Assembly (NCBI GenBank): GCA_003586115.2
Contig: QVOM02000119.1
Coordinates: 44,504,742 to 44,568,741 of the forward strand
Direction of reading: 5' to 3'
Source of the DNA: Salvator merianae
Taxonomy: Eukaryota; Chordata; Lepidosauria; Squamata; Teiidae
Length of the DNA: 64,000 nucleotides
Below are positions 49,291 to 60,395 of this stretch, in pieces. Under the pieces are notes generated by a model that worked only from the letters and a program-made list of their open reading frames with translations, was not told the DNA's origin and did not search any database. The position numbers and the translations under genes are program-made. Every line of letters begins with the position of its first letter. The stretch's first letter is position 1.

Positions 49291-49768
49291 AATGATTACG
49301 TGAAGAGCCAGAAGACAGAGGTAAGGAAGCAATACTACAAGAAATCTGGCATCGTTACTGGATTTCCAGTAATGTCATTATTTCAGAATATCGCCTCCAT
49401 ATCCCAGCACCATATTGGGACTGCCATGGATATGTGTGATAGGGCCAATATAATCCCAGGCGAATCGCGAGTTTTTCCCGCATTGAGAGGCACTCTTGGT
49501 GAAACATCCCTCAAGAAGATTTGGAGAATGAACATTTAAGTATTTTATGCTAGTTTTTCTTGGTAGAACATTGATTGCTGCTCCACAGAAAACAATTTGG
49601 GTATCTAATTTTTTAATGTATGATTAGAGATCAGTGTCTCAACTCAAAACCAAAAGCGATCAAGTGAAGGCAGCAATTTGTGCTCTATCAGATTTGGGTC
49701 ATAGTTTTCACCCAGAAGGCAATTGCCCTCGAGGGAGTGAAAACATTTTAAACATTTCTCTGACAATT

Positions 49769-49945
49769 GGCCTTTCAGCACTTGGCCTTATTGTGGATAA
49801 TATCCCAGAATAGGGACCTGCCATCCACATGCTAGTGCAAACTATGAAAGGTCTTGCCAAGGGCCTACCATAATCTGCACTAGCATGCAGATGGCAGGTC
49901 CCTATTCTGAGATATAATCTGGAATAAGGCCAAGTGCAGAAAGGC
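49769..49945. mobile_element. Hairpin MITE, family D copy 3
   Basis: 177 bp, starting GGCCTTTCAGCACTTGGCCT and ending GGCCAAGTGCAGAAAGGC. It is nearly collinear with 9279-9458 (shared AATAGGGACCTGCCATCCAC and TGCAGATGGCAGGTCCCTAT). The 3-bp flanks (TTG and TCA) do not match. Confidence 0.8.
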
Positions 49946-50042
49946 TCAGTGTAGATAAAGGCCACTACTGCTGCATATTTATATTTCAAAGAAGATGACA
50001 GGGGATAAGTTTGTATTCATAGCAGCTGTGTAATGCTGTTTA

Positions 50043-50263
50043 GGCTGTGATCACGCTCAGCAAATAAAGCAGCTCCAAGGTATCTTAGAGATGGTAACAT
50101 ATGGCCCTTAGGTTCTCATTCCATCTCTAATCCACTTTTTCTAGTCTAGAATGCTATAATGGGGGGAGAGGCAGCCTTGTGTGTGAACAATCATACCTGC
50201 AAACCATCTCTAAGCTGAGTCTGCACCCCAGAGGTACTTTTTTTTCTGTATGTGGTCACAGCC
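50043..50263. mobile_element. MITE, family F copy 4 (TSD TTA/CTA)
   Basis: 221 bp. The ends GGCTGTGATCACGCTCAGCA and ATGTGGTCACAGCC are inverted. TTA lies at 50040-50042 and CTA at 50264-50266. It is the best-preserved F copy. Confidence 0.8.
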
Positions 50264-50832
50264 CTAGCATTATAAGTTAGTGGTGTGGGCCTGAATTGTG
50301 CACCAATGTCGCCATTTTGTTGCATTGTTTTGTTTTTTAAAAGAAATGCAATGTGCATATTGGCTGCTAACTTAATAGCCTTTTCATGGCTGAAAAGGGG
50401 TGAAAGGAGCCTGAAAAGAACAGAAGGCATCTGGATGCAAGGCAGTAGGCTTGTTTGTTTAGATTTTTATAGTGCCGTCCATCAAAAGCCCAGAGCAGTG
50501 AACAAGTGCAAATGACAAATAAAATTCATAATATTTTAATCTTCTTTTTATATGTATTTTTAAGTATTTTATATATTGGACTTATTGTCTATGCTTGGAT
50601 ATGTCAGCCACCTCAAGGTTTTCAGGCAATGGAGCAAGGTATAAATCAAAAATATAAATAAAATCAAAAATTTAAAATATGTTCTAAGTAAAACCATAAA
50701 CTCTACACACTAGTGTCTAAAGTAAAAGAGAAATCTATATCAACCCCCAAATAATCAAATTCATTCATAAAAGCCTAAACTCAATGTGAAATCCACTGAC
50801 AACAGGTTCTCTTCTCTGCCAGTAACCATGCA

Positions 50833-51231
50833 GGCTCCCGCCAGACATGAGATAAATCCCATAATCCTCCCAACATTGCATTGGGATTAGCAGACATATC
50901 CATGGCATTCTCAATGCAATGCCAACTGCAATGCGCAGAAAACACATTGCAAGGCTATACTCATCTGGTAAGGTGCATACAAAATTGGTTCACTGGGGAC
51001 TTTGGGGAGCCAGCAAAGCATGCAAAAAACAGCAAAACAAAAGGGGCAGGTGTTTGGCTGGCTTCCAGAAGTCTCTAGTGACTTCTAACCAGACATGCAT
51101 CTGGTTAGATATGCATCTAACCAGACATGCGATTAAATCAAGGTTGCATTGTGCATCTGGCGGAGCACAGGAAGAGGAAATACAAGATCTTGTTTCTATC
51201 CCACATTGCCTCTTGCCATCTGGAGGTGGAT
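50833..51231. mobile_element. Family C-type DNA transposon, diverged
   Basis: Starts GGCTCCCGCCAGACATGAG and ends near CCATCTGGAGGTGG. It carries GGGATTAGCAGACATATCC and AACACATTGCAAGGC, which resemble family C internal words. The right boundary is uncertain. Confidence 0.5.
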
Positions 51232-52567
51232 TGAAACTATGATAAACTTGGGGAGACACCTCACTACAAGGTGTCTCACTCATACAGAATGGAAACCTGG
51301 TGGCCGGGTGACTTAAAAAGTCATCAGAGTGATGTTCAGGAGGAGAGAGAAGATGTTATAAATTTGGCAGCCATGAGACTTGAGTGGGAATTTCTCAGTT
51401 TATTGGGCCTTCTAGGAAATGCCTAAAAAAACTCCTGTACCAATATCCTACTGAAGAAAGCTTGGACTGAGGAAAATTCATGCCAAACTCAAGCATGGGA
51501 AAGCTAAACAAAAGTAGTATCATCCTCTTCACCTCAAGACCTGTCATTGAAGCTACTCACCATGACAGGTGGTGCATAAAAAGAGATGCATCACCTTGGG
51601 GAATAATTGCGATTTGAATAAGCGGTAGTGTACTACTATGCTTGAATGGTCTAGCCTTTGAATAAAGCATGTGTGCACGGTTTGCCTCTGCTTAAATTTC
51701 CCTTTTCCTCTTCTGTTGCTTTGTGTCAGAATCGAGGCTAGGTTTGTGCTGAGCTAGAACTTTCATCCCTCCTTTCTTTTGGCCAACTGACTGGGGCTAC
51801 ACCTCAGGAACACCTCGAGGGCTATAACTTGAGCATCCAGTCTAAGACAAATTAGATTCAGTTGCAGTTTCAAGGCTATATTTCTCCCTCCTGTAACTGT
51901 CCACGTGATTAGGAACAGATAACATGGGGTGTATCTCCACTGTACTGGCAAGAAGCACCTTGAGGAGGTACCTCCACCATAGCAGATTACCAGCAGTGGC
52001 CACTGGCTTTAAGCCCAGGTGTTTGCGCCCCATGCAAAATGCGCCATGGCTGTTTGCGGGGCCTCTGGGCCTCCGTACTGCCAGAGCAGGTCGCCTACTT
52101 TCTTAGTTTATAAGCTGCCTCTGGACTCCCTTGCTAATACTGATCCAGAGTAACATGGTTACGTTATAGAATTCTAGCAGAGACAATTGAGGTCCTCAAG
52201 TGAAACACTCATATTAAGAGAAGCGCTGGCTGCTTGCTCTCAGGAGTAGCAGGTCAACCCTTTACCTGCTGAGGATAAACAAAAAACCACTTCAGCATAT
52301 CAGCTGCATTTTTGTAGCAAGCCATGTCTTTGCAACAAACTGTACAATTATGCAGCTATAATTGAAAAAAAAAAAAAAAGGACAATGTTAAATCTCAACT
52401 ACTCACAGAGAGCTCATATAATTACATCTTCCTGTATATGTTCAACCATACCAAGGCACTGCGGAGTTTCCAGCGAGAGACTTTTACAGTTCTAGACAAG
52501 GTAATCAGATTCAATAGAGAACAGAAATATGAAAAATGGAAATTTGGTGCATGCAGCTTGTTGTGTT

Positions 52568-52597
52568 CTTGATTTTGATTTTGATTTTGATTTTGAA
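52568..52597. repeat. (TTTTGA)n short tandem repeat
   Basis: Four to five TTTTGA units just upstream of PDE6H exon 2. It has no obvious role. Confidence 0.95.
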
Positions 52598-52818
52598 AGA
52601 CAACTGTAAGTAGCTCTTAAAATTTGCATTTTTATCCAGGGTTTAGGAGTTCTGACTTCAGTTGCAAATGATCATTATGTCCACTTATACTAGAAAACAT
52701 CTGCACAAAGTAGCTGCCTAAACCCTCCTGCTCTGATAGCACCAAACACAGTAAAACATTAGAAAGCACCACTTCTCACTGCTCCCAGCGTCGTTAATGG
52801 CATCGATTTGCTTTCTAG

Positions 52819-54049
52819 AGAAAACAGCCTGAAAAGAGTGCCTGAGAAGAGTTGAAGAATGACTGATAACAATGCCCAGGCTAACCTCAACACCACAGAT
52901 GCAGCACAAACAGCTGGGTCTACCACACCACGCAAGGGGCCTCCAAAATTCAAACAAAGGCAGACAAGACAGTTCAAGAGTAAACCTCCAAAGAAAGGAG
53001 TCAAAGGGTAGGAATATTTATATACATGTCATTATCATTGTATTAACTACTTTTTGACCTATGTAAAAGATGTGACATATGTGATCTTAAGGCATGTGAG
53101 AATGTGTAACTAGTGAGATCTTTCATACTAAATGCTTGATCTACATACTAAAAAAGGATTTGAATAACTGTTCTCTTAAATGATTTCATTCTGCTCTTGA
53201 TTTTAAAAAAAAGGTATCAGTACATAAGCTGTTTTGACTTGTAACTCTCTTGATGGCACTTAACCTCTCCTTTTGCTTTTCCCATAGTTTTGGTGATGAT
53301 ATCCCAGGAATGGAGGGACTTGGAACAGGTAAATGATACTGCAAGGTTCTCTGTTATTCCTTTAACAACAGTGCATAATACTGTAGTTTGGCTTAATCCA
53401 AAATGACAATTACTTTAACAAAGGGTGCGGAACACTTTTTTCCTTGTAAAGTCATTCTGTTTTAGCTGAGTTTTCCCAGCTATAGATGTGATGGCTTAGG
53501 TGAGAAAATAAGGAGAAACAGACAGATTTTTTTTCTGAATCTCTTTTCTTAAAAAGGCAGGAGTCATGCAGCCCCATAACAGTTCATGTTGTTGTTCAGC
53601 CATTTGATTTTCAGTTTTGAGTGGCCAGGTAGGTGCTTCTTCAAGAGTACAAACAAACCATGATCACAGTTGTCATTTCTTCTTCGTGTTTTACCCTCAT
53701 TTTAACAATAAAAGGTCAAGTCTTTGTGCTCCTCCTCCAACAAAAAAAGAGGTTCCATTTCTAGACAATAAAGATATTGCAAGTAGGTCCTGTTGCAACC
53801 TTAATGTTGCACTGCATCTGCAATGCTATATATTACTAACAGGGCACCGATGATCAGCAAAGGACATAATTTATGAACATTGTAATTCAGCAGCGGCCGC
53901 TGTTGTAATTCCTTTTTCCATTTGCCCAGCTTGATATATCTAGTCCTTTTTCTTTCTCTCTCACTCCTGTAGATATCACTGTGATCTGCCCTTGGGAAGC
54001 TTTTAGTCACTTGGAGCTTCATGAGCTGGCTCAGTTTGGAATCATCTAA
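52819..54049 (+). CDS. PDE6H: PDE6H, cone-specific cGMP phosphodiesterase gamma subunit (three coding exons, complete CDS)
   Basis: This is the small inhibitory subunit of the cone photoreceptor PDE6. It blocks the catalytic core until transducin-alpha displaces it. Coding exons are 52859-53007 (the exon starts at 52819 after TTTGCTTTCTAG), 53288-53328 and 53973-54049 (TAA at 54047-54049). All introns are GT-AG, and 149+41+77 nt gives 88 residues. The Pro-rich, polybasic centre (residues 23-50) contains [20 protein letters not shown] and KPPKKGVKG, which bind catalytic subunits and transducin. Residues 51-63 ([13 protein letters not shown]) form the linker. The C-terminal inhibitory helix is [20 protein letters not shown] followed by QFGII. 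KGVKG, FSHLE and AQFGII favour cone PDE6H over rod PDE6G. Human PDE6H is 83 residues; the extra length is in the variable N-terminus (residues 2-20). An untranslated exon 1 is expected upstream but I could not locate it. Confidence 0.97.
53008..53287 (+). other. PDE6H intron between coding exons 1 and 2
   Basis: 280 bp. The donor is AAAGG|GTAGGA and the acceptor TTTTCCCATAG|TTTTGG. The split codon GG|T encodes Gly50. No repeat is recognised. Confidence 0.93.
53329..53972 (+). other. PDE6H intron between coding exons 2 and 3
   Basis: 644 bp. The donor is AACAG|GTAAAT and the acceptor TCACTCCTGTAG|ATATCAC. The split codon G|AT encodes Asp64. Short frames inside (for example 53617-53853) are chance or exon read-through. 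Confidence 0.93.
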
Positions 54050-55882
54050 TCCAGTGGAATCCTTTCCTTTGTCTGGAGCTCCAGAACAGAGATCATCACC
54101 TGTGACACTTACTTCTAACCCCTTCATTCAAAATCTTGACATTTTGCAAATCTGGTGTTTTTGTGTGTACTGGTCAGCTCTCAGCAGCTTTCTCAATTTA
54201 ACACTGCAAGAGATTTTAAGATGTTGCTAAAAATATCTAACTTGCTTGTCGGTTAAGAATTTGGAAGACATCTATAAGTGTTTTTGTAAAATACTTTATG
54301 TCCTTTCTCTCTCTAAAATTCAGTTATCTATGCAGATTCATCAGTGATCTAATATTTCTTCTATGTTGGCGTATATAAAAATGCATATTATCTTTCCTTG
54401 GGTATAATGTGTTTACATGTGCTTATATAGACAGTTGGAGACTTCTCTGAAATTTAATCTATAAACTAGAGATATACTTAACTAGTTCGGGTTTGACCTG
54501 GTTTGAAACGAACTGGATGGTTCAATCTGGTTCGAATTGAACTGAAATGCCACCACCCCATTCAAAAGGCGCAGCCGGTTCAAACCAAACCAAACTGGTT
54601 CAACATGCCAAACCACCCAGTTTGATTCAAATCAATTCAAGTTCAGCTGTAATTTCCCTTAAAAAGGCCTTTTTAAAATTGATTTTTTTAAAAAATGAAC
54701 AAGTTTGAGCCTGTTTGAGGTTTGAACTCAAACCAGGTCAAGCCTGTTTGATCCAGTTCAAATTCGAACCACACCACACTGTTTGAATTCACGCACAGCT
54801 CTACTTTAAATTTCACTTCCACAGCTTTCCTACAGATAAATGAAAGCAAATGGTCTTAATTTCTGAATGACACTGTCATAACCATAAATAGGTATCCGTT
54901 ATGCCCGGAAAACACTTTGAAGGGTAGTAAACCTCAGAGCAAATACAAAAAATGAAGTCTTGACAGTACTACAGTCATCTTCTTAATTGCAGATTTTTCC
55001 AATACAGCTGCCAGACTCCTGTGGCTCCTGCAAAAATATGTCCTAGCTTTCTATCTGACATGAGTACATTTTTAAAGAAATCAGTTGCATGAAATTAATG
55101 ATCTTGCAGACTGTGAGAGCGTATGCACTCTGTACCACCTTAAGGCCAGTCTCATTTATTTATTTATTTTTACAAAGCAAGTCTCACGTGAAATGGTATT
55201 CGTGATTGATCTCCTTGGCTCATCCAGCTACCTTATTTACACGCAGTTGTGCACCTCAGTGCTGGATAGATGAAAGATTTTAGTTAAGAAAATATAGAAA
55301 TGTTCTGAGTTAGTCAGCCTTCTTTGAAATGTTAAGTACAGTTGCTAGACTAGTCAGAGGCTTAACTACAAGACCAGCTTTCCGGAAGTGTAAGTGATGG
55401 AGCTGCACAGGGTACCAAGCTCAGAGGCACACGGAGTGGCCCTGACCCATTCAGAGATGGACCTCCACACTGCACTGCCCCAGGATGTTGAGAAGCAGAT
55501 AGGTGGGCAGATAAGTGGGCCATGCATGGCTTAACCATCCTAGGCCATACCTTACTCACCCAGGACAAGGAGCCCACTCCTTCCCTGGTCTGGCCCATCT
55601 CTAGGGGATCAGGGACACCTCCTCACTTCAGCACTTGATCTGCTAGAGAGAGCCCCACATAACTGCCATTTTTGCAAATGGTGGCTACAGAGCATGATGT
55701 GCGTTTGTTTTTGCATTCTGTGCATGCTTGGCTCTTTGCCTGCATGGTATGAGGTGCTTATCTATCTTTCTTTGCTGGGCTCCACTCTGTCCTACCTATG
55801 CCCTTGATTCTAGTATTTTTGATTGCAGAAGATTCACCCTATTCATCATCAAGATCTATGTAATCATTTTGCAAAAAATAAA
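54050..55882 (+). other. PDE6H 3' flank, 3'UTR end not resolved
   Basis: No AATAAA is seen close to the stop. The first canonical one I find is at 55877-55882, which would make a very long 3'UTR containing a family K MITE (54467-54803). A variant polyadenylation signal nearer the stop is more likely. Confidence 0.3.
54467..54803. mobile_element. hAT-like MITE, family K copy 3
   Basis: 337 bp, from TAGAGATATACTTAACTAG to CACGCACAGCTCTA. Flanking octamers CTATAAAC and CTTTAAAT match at 6 of 8. The body is again GGTTCAAACC/GGTTTGAAC-type words in both directions. Confidence 0.7.
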
Positions 55883-56549
55883 AGACAGACTTTGAAAGCT
55901 GCTCACAAAAATTGTTTCTCTCAATCAATGTATTTTCTCCCTATGCAGCATTTTAAGTTCCCCTAAGTATTGTATTGACTTCACCATATGAATATATCAT
56001 AAACCTGAATCTTGTATAATTCTCACAGTAAATGGTGATATACCCTAGTGATTTTTTCCCCTTCAAAGACACGGAAACAACCTGTGTAAAACCGATGTAC
56101 TGTCACATGGAACAGCCTGATAGAATATATGTTTGTAGCAGAATCTGGAGGGAAAAAAAAATCTTTATTTTGGACTGCAACTCCTATGATCCTTAAGCTG
56201 CAGTGACCCACAAAGGTATTTTTCCAAACTTTGGTTTATAAGGAGGAGATTGATCTCATTTTGTTGCTGGCTTCTCCTATGTCACCACTGCCTTGATAAT
56301 ACCTTATGCCCCAGGTAGTGGTATTATTACATATTAGCTTGTCAGTGCATTTTGACTAGTTTGAGAAAATTCTGGTAATTACCTCTTTTATTCCAGGAAT
56401 ACATACCTGAGAACGGAGGAAGATTTAATAACATTTATTTGATAATTGGGCTGGAGGATGTTATTTTATAAATATTATCATCTGAGCTTCACCTTCTGTC
56501 CTACAGCTAGGAAAACCTTTTTTTAAACATATTCTACGGTTTTTGATTT

Positions 56550-56629
56550 GGGTAGGTGAGTGATTTGTCTGTTGATTAGGGTAGGTGAGTTATATATCTG
56601 TTGATTAGGGTAGGTGAGTTATATATCTG
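56550..56629. repeat. Tandem array, 29-bp unit x2.8
   Basis: Units begin GGGTAGGTGAGT and end CTGTTGATTA. Copies 2 and 3 are identical over their shared length and copy 1 has a few changes. Confidence 0.9.
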
Positions 56630-56873
56630 AGCCTGAATTTTTATCTTACAGAGTCAGCTTGACTATAGTTTGGTTGTCTCAGAACAGCAGACTCATTAGC
56701 TTCCAGAGCATGGTGATATCAAAGCTAGAAGCTAAAATATAAGCTTTGTCTTCTTCAGTCTAAATGAAAAATCCTTAGCAAATTAGCAACATCCCGCTGC
56801 TATGTTTTTACAAAGCAGATGCTTGCTGTGCAAACTGAAAATATAGCATTTAACTGAGAGAAAAACTACATCT

Positions 56874-57001
56874 AGACATTGTTTACTTATTCTGCTATAT
56901 TTGGATATGTTGGAATAAAGCATGGATATTATGGAATATCCATGCTTTATTCCAGAATATCCAAATATAGCAGAATAAGTAAACAAAGTTTGGATGCAAC
57001 C
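56874..57001. mobile_element. Hairpin MITE, family B copy 3
   Basis: A 128-bp palindrome starting AACTACATCTAGACATTG and ending GTTTGGATGCAACC, with ATATTTGGATATGTTGGAAT against ATTCCAGAATATCCAAATAT. A right-half family D fragment (57009-57092) follows within 8 bp. Confidence 0.85.
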
Positions 57002-57008
57002 AGACTTA

Positions 57009-57092
57009 GGCCCACCATAGTTTGCACTAGCATGCAGACAGAAGGATCCTGTTCTGGGATATATTCTGAAATAAGGCCAAGTGCAGAAAGGG
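57009..57092. mobile_element. Family D MITE, right-half fragment
   Basis: ACCATAGTTTGCACTAGCATG through AATAAGGCCAAGTGCAGAAA to GGGCC matches the right half of 9279-9458. The left half is absent. Confidence 0.7.
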
Positions 57093-57534
57093 CCATCTAT
57101 TCCATAGTCATCAATAATTTTCATGCAGTTCTCTTCATTAATACTTTCTTCAATAATTTATCTGATTCTGGCTCTTTATGAATCCTGACTGTAATTATAT
57201 TTTGCTTTTAAAAATACTTTTATTGAATTGACTCCAACTGTGCTTCCTGGAATTTCTCTTCTCCTTTTATACTATGTTCATTTTAATTTTCCTTCCTTTG
57301 AAATTTTCTCCGCCATCTTTCTCTAGTTTTCAAATACCTCATTCCCCTCTCTGTTTTTATACACCACTCCAAAATACAGAAGTGGAAAGTGAGATTTATA
57401 AACTGGGAGAGGGCATTTCTTTGATAGCTGCTTGCCCAGATGAAAAAGAAGGCAAGACTTCTTCCTAGCAAACAGTTTAGCTTGTAATGCTGAAATTTTC
57501 TCTTCCACAAGACTTAACACTTGATGGGGTATTC

Positions 57535-57656
57535 TGCAAAGAAACCCTGCAATGGCTCTGAGCCCTTTAGGCACAGAAGCCCTTTCTTTTTATCTGGCCG
57601 CTAAAGGGCTCAGAGCTATAGCAGGGTTTCTTTGCAGAACACCCCATTGATTGCTC
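57535..57656. mobile_element. 122-bp near-perfect snapback MITE (TSD TTGA)
   Basis: The left arm TGGGGTATTCTGCAAAGAAA and right arm TTTCTTTGCAGAACACCCCA are inverted, and pairing continues inward through CCCTGCAATGGCTCTGAGCC and AGGGCTCAGAGCTATAGCAG. TTGA lies directly outside both ends (57531-57534 and 57657-57660). Its 4-bp duplication and TGGGG end separate it from the GGC-ended families. Only one copy is in the window. Confidence 0.85.
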
Positions 57657-57929
57657 AATAGTGGTCTGTACGCTGGGATCAGACAGCAGCAGAAACAGAG
57701 TAGAAGCATAATTCAATTGAAACCAGGTCCTAGTGCACACCAAACCGAAATTCAGTTCAGGCAGGCAAAAATGGAGGCCTTGAATCGCACTACCAACCAA
57801 AGTTCCCAGTCTATAGGCTATTACTACTGATTCTTGCTTTCCGTTGCATAAGAGGGCTTGCCTCATATTCAACCCTTCCTGTATTCAGGGTGTGGCAATA
57901 TACAATATTATGTTGTCTGCTTCCCACAA

Positions 57930-57990
57930 GCAACTGGTTAGTCAATATGGGAACAGGCTGCTGGACTAGATGGACCTAGTATTTCACTTT
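57930..57990 (-). mobile_element. Fragment of the 'GAGCCCTGCTGGATCAGGC' repeat, antisense
   Basis: AACAGGCTGCTGGACTAGAT followed by GGACCTAG is the reverse complement of the CATCTAGTCCAGCATCCTGT core of the 18028-18370 family. Confidence 0.6.
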
Positions 57991-58221
57991 CTGCAGATCT
58001 TTCAGATGGCACAAATCTAGATAGAATGCTAGTACGATTTACTCTAGCCCTGTTCAGGACTGGACCACATTCAATATCTCATGCCACATCCTTGATGGTG
58101 GATAGCCATGCTGGGAGGGTACATATATCCACTATAATCATCCCCTTCTTTTTTAACAGTATGGTGTGTGTTTTTTCTTTGACTTGGTTGGTTAAATGTG
58201 TCTTTGTTTAATGCAGCCCTA

Positions 58222-58709
58222 GGCCGTGATCACACCTCATGTATTTTGGAGACAGAGACTGGCTTAAGTCCTCAAAACCCAGATGCTAAATTGCATTACC
58301 GGTTTTTCTGAGGACTCTCCTGCCTGGAATGGGATTATGCTAAGTTTAGATAATCCTAGTTCTGAGTCCATTTCTGAAAAAAATGTACCCAGCCAGGCCG
58401 TGTCTTACTGCTACCTCCTGCTACCCCTATGTCCCCTGGCACCTCCCACCACCCCCTCTCTCTCCCAATGGCTGCCACCACAGCTGCAGCTGCCTCCTGC
58501 CACCCCTCAAGCTCTCCCACCACCCCCAAGCCCCCATGTTTCCCACCACCACCCACCTTCCCTTCCCCACCTTACCTACTACCGGGAGGACTTGGCTGAC
58601 AGTGGCAGCTGCATACTAAAGTGTGACCAGGCTGGAGGAGGCTCAAAACAGTCTCACTCCCCTGTCTATCACAGGGATGAGCTAAATCTTAAAAAATGTG
58701 ACCACAGCC
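58222..58709. mobile_element. DNA transposon with family F-like ends (TSD CTA/TTA)
   Basis: 488 bp. Left end GGCCGTGATCACACCTCATG; the right end, read inward, is GGCTGTGGTCACATTTTTTA. CTA precedes and TTA follows. The middle is a C-rich, CCACC-repeating low-complexity stretch, which makes the long proline-rich open frame (58283-58792) an artefact. The ends resemble family F but the body does not. Confidence 0.7.
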
Positions 58710-59177
58710 TTAGGGACTTTCAATCTTGTGATCTGGCCTCTGAGATACATCAGTTTATGTTTATACTGGTAGACTGGGTCTCATTTCTGTAATTACCACT
58801 GGGTTACAATATTAGATAAGGCCTCAGTGGTTCTTCTAGCCTCTAGTTTTCATAGACAGCAATTACTTGCATTGCACAGTTTTAAACAACACAGTGGTTT
58901 GCGGGAACCAAATAGCGTTTATGCAAACGGTAACTGTATAGCCATTGATGGCATTTGGGGGAGAAAAGGATGAGATGAAATCACATCTAATACAGTATCC
59001 CTCCAGTTCTAACTCTTAAATGCTTAAGGACTTGGGAGGTTGTGATTCAACAAAGTCACTCTGCTCTGAGGAGTAATCAAAGATAAGGCAAGTTAAAGTG
59101 AAACAGCAGGGAAAAGTTGGGAAACACAAAGATGCATGATGTGTGCCCAAACTGCAACTTTCTCCTTTTCCACTTGT

Positions 59178-59263
59178 GTCTTATTCCAGATTATATCCCA
59201 GAATAGGAATCTGCCATTTGCATGCTGGGATGTAATCTGGAATAAGTAAAGTCCAGTACAGAA
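59178..59263. mobile_element. Family D-related MITE fragment
   Basis: TTATTCCAGATTATATCCCA and CTGGGATGTAATCTGGAATAA form the inner inverted part of a family D hairpin with a deleted middle. Confidence 0.6.
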
Positions 59264-60130
59264 AGAATCTTTGTCAATATGCAAAAGCATTGCCAATCCA
59301 TCCTCAATGTTGCTCAAGCCACAGTAATATTTACAGACTGCAGACAATAAATTTGGATGCTTTGTGCAGATTGTCCAAACTGCTGCCAAGCTTTGTGAGA
59401 ATCTAATGCAAAATAAATCCAGTGTAAACCAATTTCCATACTCAGTGCACTACAAACACATAAATACAGTGGTGTGTTAGAGGTATTGGTCAACAGAGAA
59501 TCTCATGCAACCTTTTCCACTTAGCTTACCAACTCGTAGTGGAATTGCCACATAGTATATTTGAAAGATCACTATCGTGTACTTAGATTCAGTGGTGTCT
59601 TTTTCAGAATTACGTTGTTTGGTTGAATAATCTGAAACAAAATGCAATATATTACAAATAAAGACTACAAAGTATCTTGTCAAAAACTTCACCATTTTTC
59701 CCAAGTGTGTATGGCTTGTTCTTTGACTATAAAATATGAAAACAAAAATAAAAATATTGTTTTAAAAAATCTTGGTACCACTTGGACTTTCTAGATTCTT
59801 TATTAAGAGCATGATCTGCAGGGTTGTCTTTCTCAATGCAGTCAGTTAGCAATGAAAGCTAAGCATAATGCTACTGTTACAAAATGTATATTGTTAAAAT
59901 GCTGGAACAGTTTGTAGCAGACCCAAACCAGGCATAGATCAAATTGTTTGACCTAAGACCTAGAACTGGTTGGTTTATCAAATAATTTGAGAACCTCCTT
60001 TGCGTGCACAGCCTTCTTTCAGTGGATCCTGGCCTCCCTTCATCTTGCCTTGGTCACTCTCTTCCCCATCGAGTACCTGCTTGCCCCCCAACCACTGAGC
60101 AACTGGAGATCACCCTTTTAACCACACGTG

Positions 60131-60395
60131 GAAACATAAGAACATAAGAGGAGCCCTGCTGGATCAGGCCACAACCCATCTAGTCCAGCATCCTGTTTCA
60201 CACAGTGGCCCACCATTTGCTTCTGGGCATTCTCAAGCAGAATAAAAAGGCAAAATCTTCACCTGCTCTCGACTCCCTGCAAAATGCCTTTTGAGGCATC
60301 CTGCTTGTCTCTCCACCCTGAAGGCAGTACCTAGGCATCCATTCTAGTAGGCATTCATAAATCTGTCCAACACATTCTTAAAACTATCCTTAAAG
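60131..60395 (+). mobile_element. Reptilian interspersed repeat ('GAGCCCTGCTGGATCAGGC' family), copy 2
   Basis: AACATAAGAACATAAGAGGA, GCCCTGCTGGATCAGGCC, CATCTAGTCCAGCATCCTGT and TGTCCAACACATTCTTAAAAC follow 18028-18370 closely. It ends where the 60395-60450 palindrome begins. Confidence 0.75.

Noticed and set aside
53617..53853. 78-codon frame inside PDE6H
   Set aside because: It lies wholly within the second PDE6H intron with no matching splice sites.
58283..58792. 169-codon Pro/Ser/His-rich open frame
   Set aside because: It lies mostly inside a DNA transposon (58222-58709). The proline-rich part comes from a CCACC-type low-complexity tract, and no domain or splice context supports a gene.
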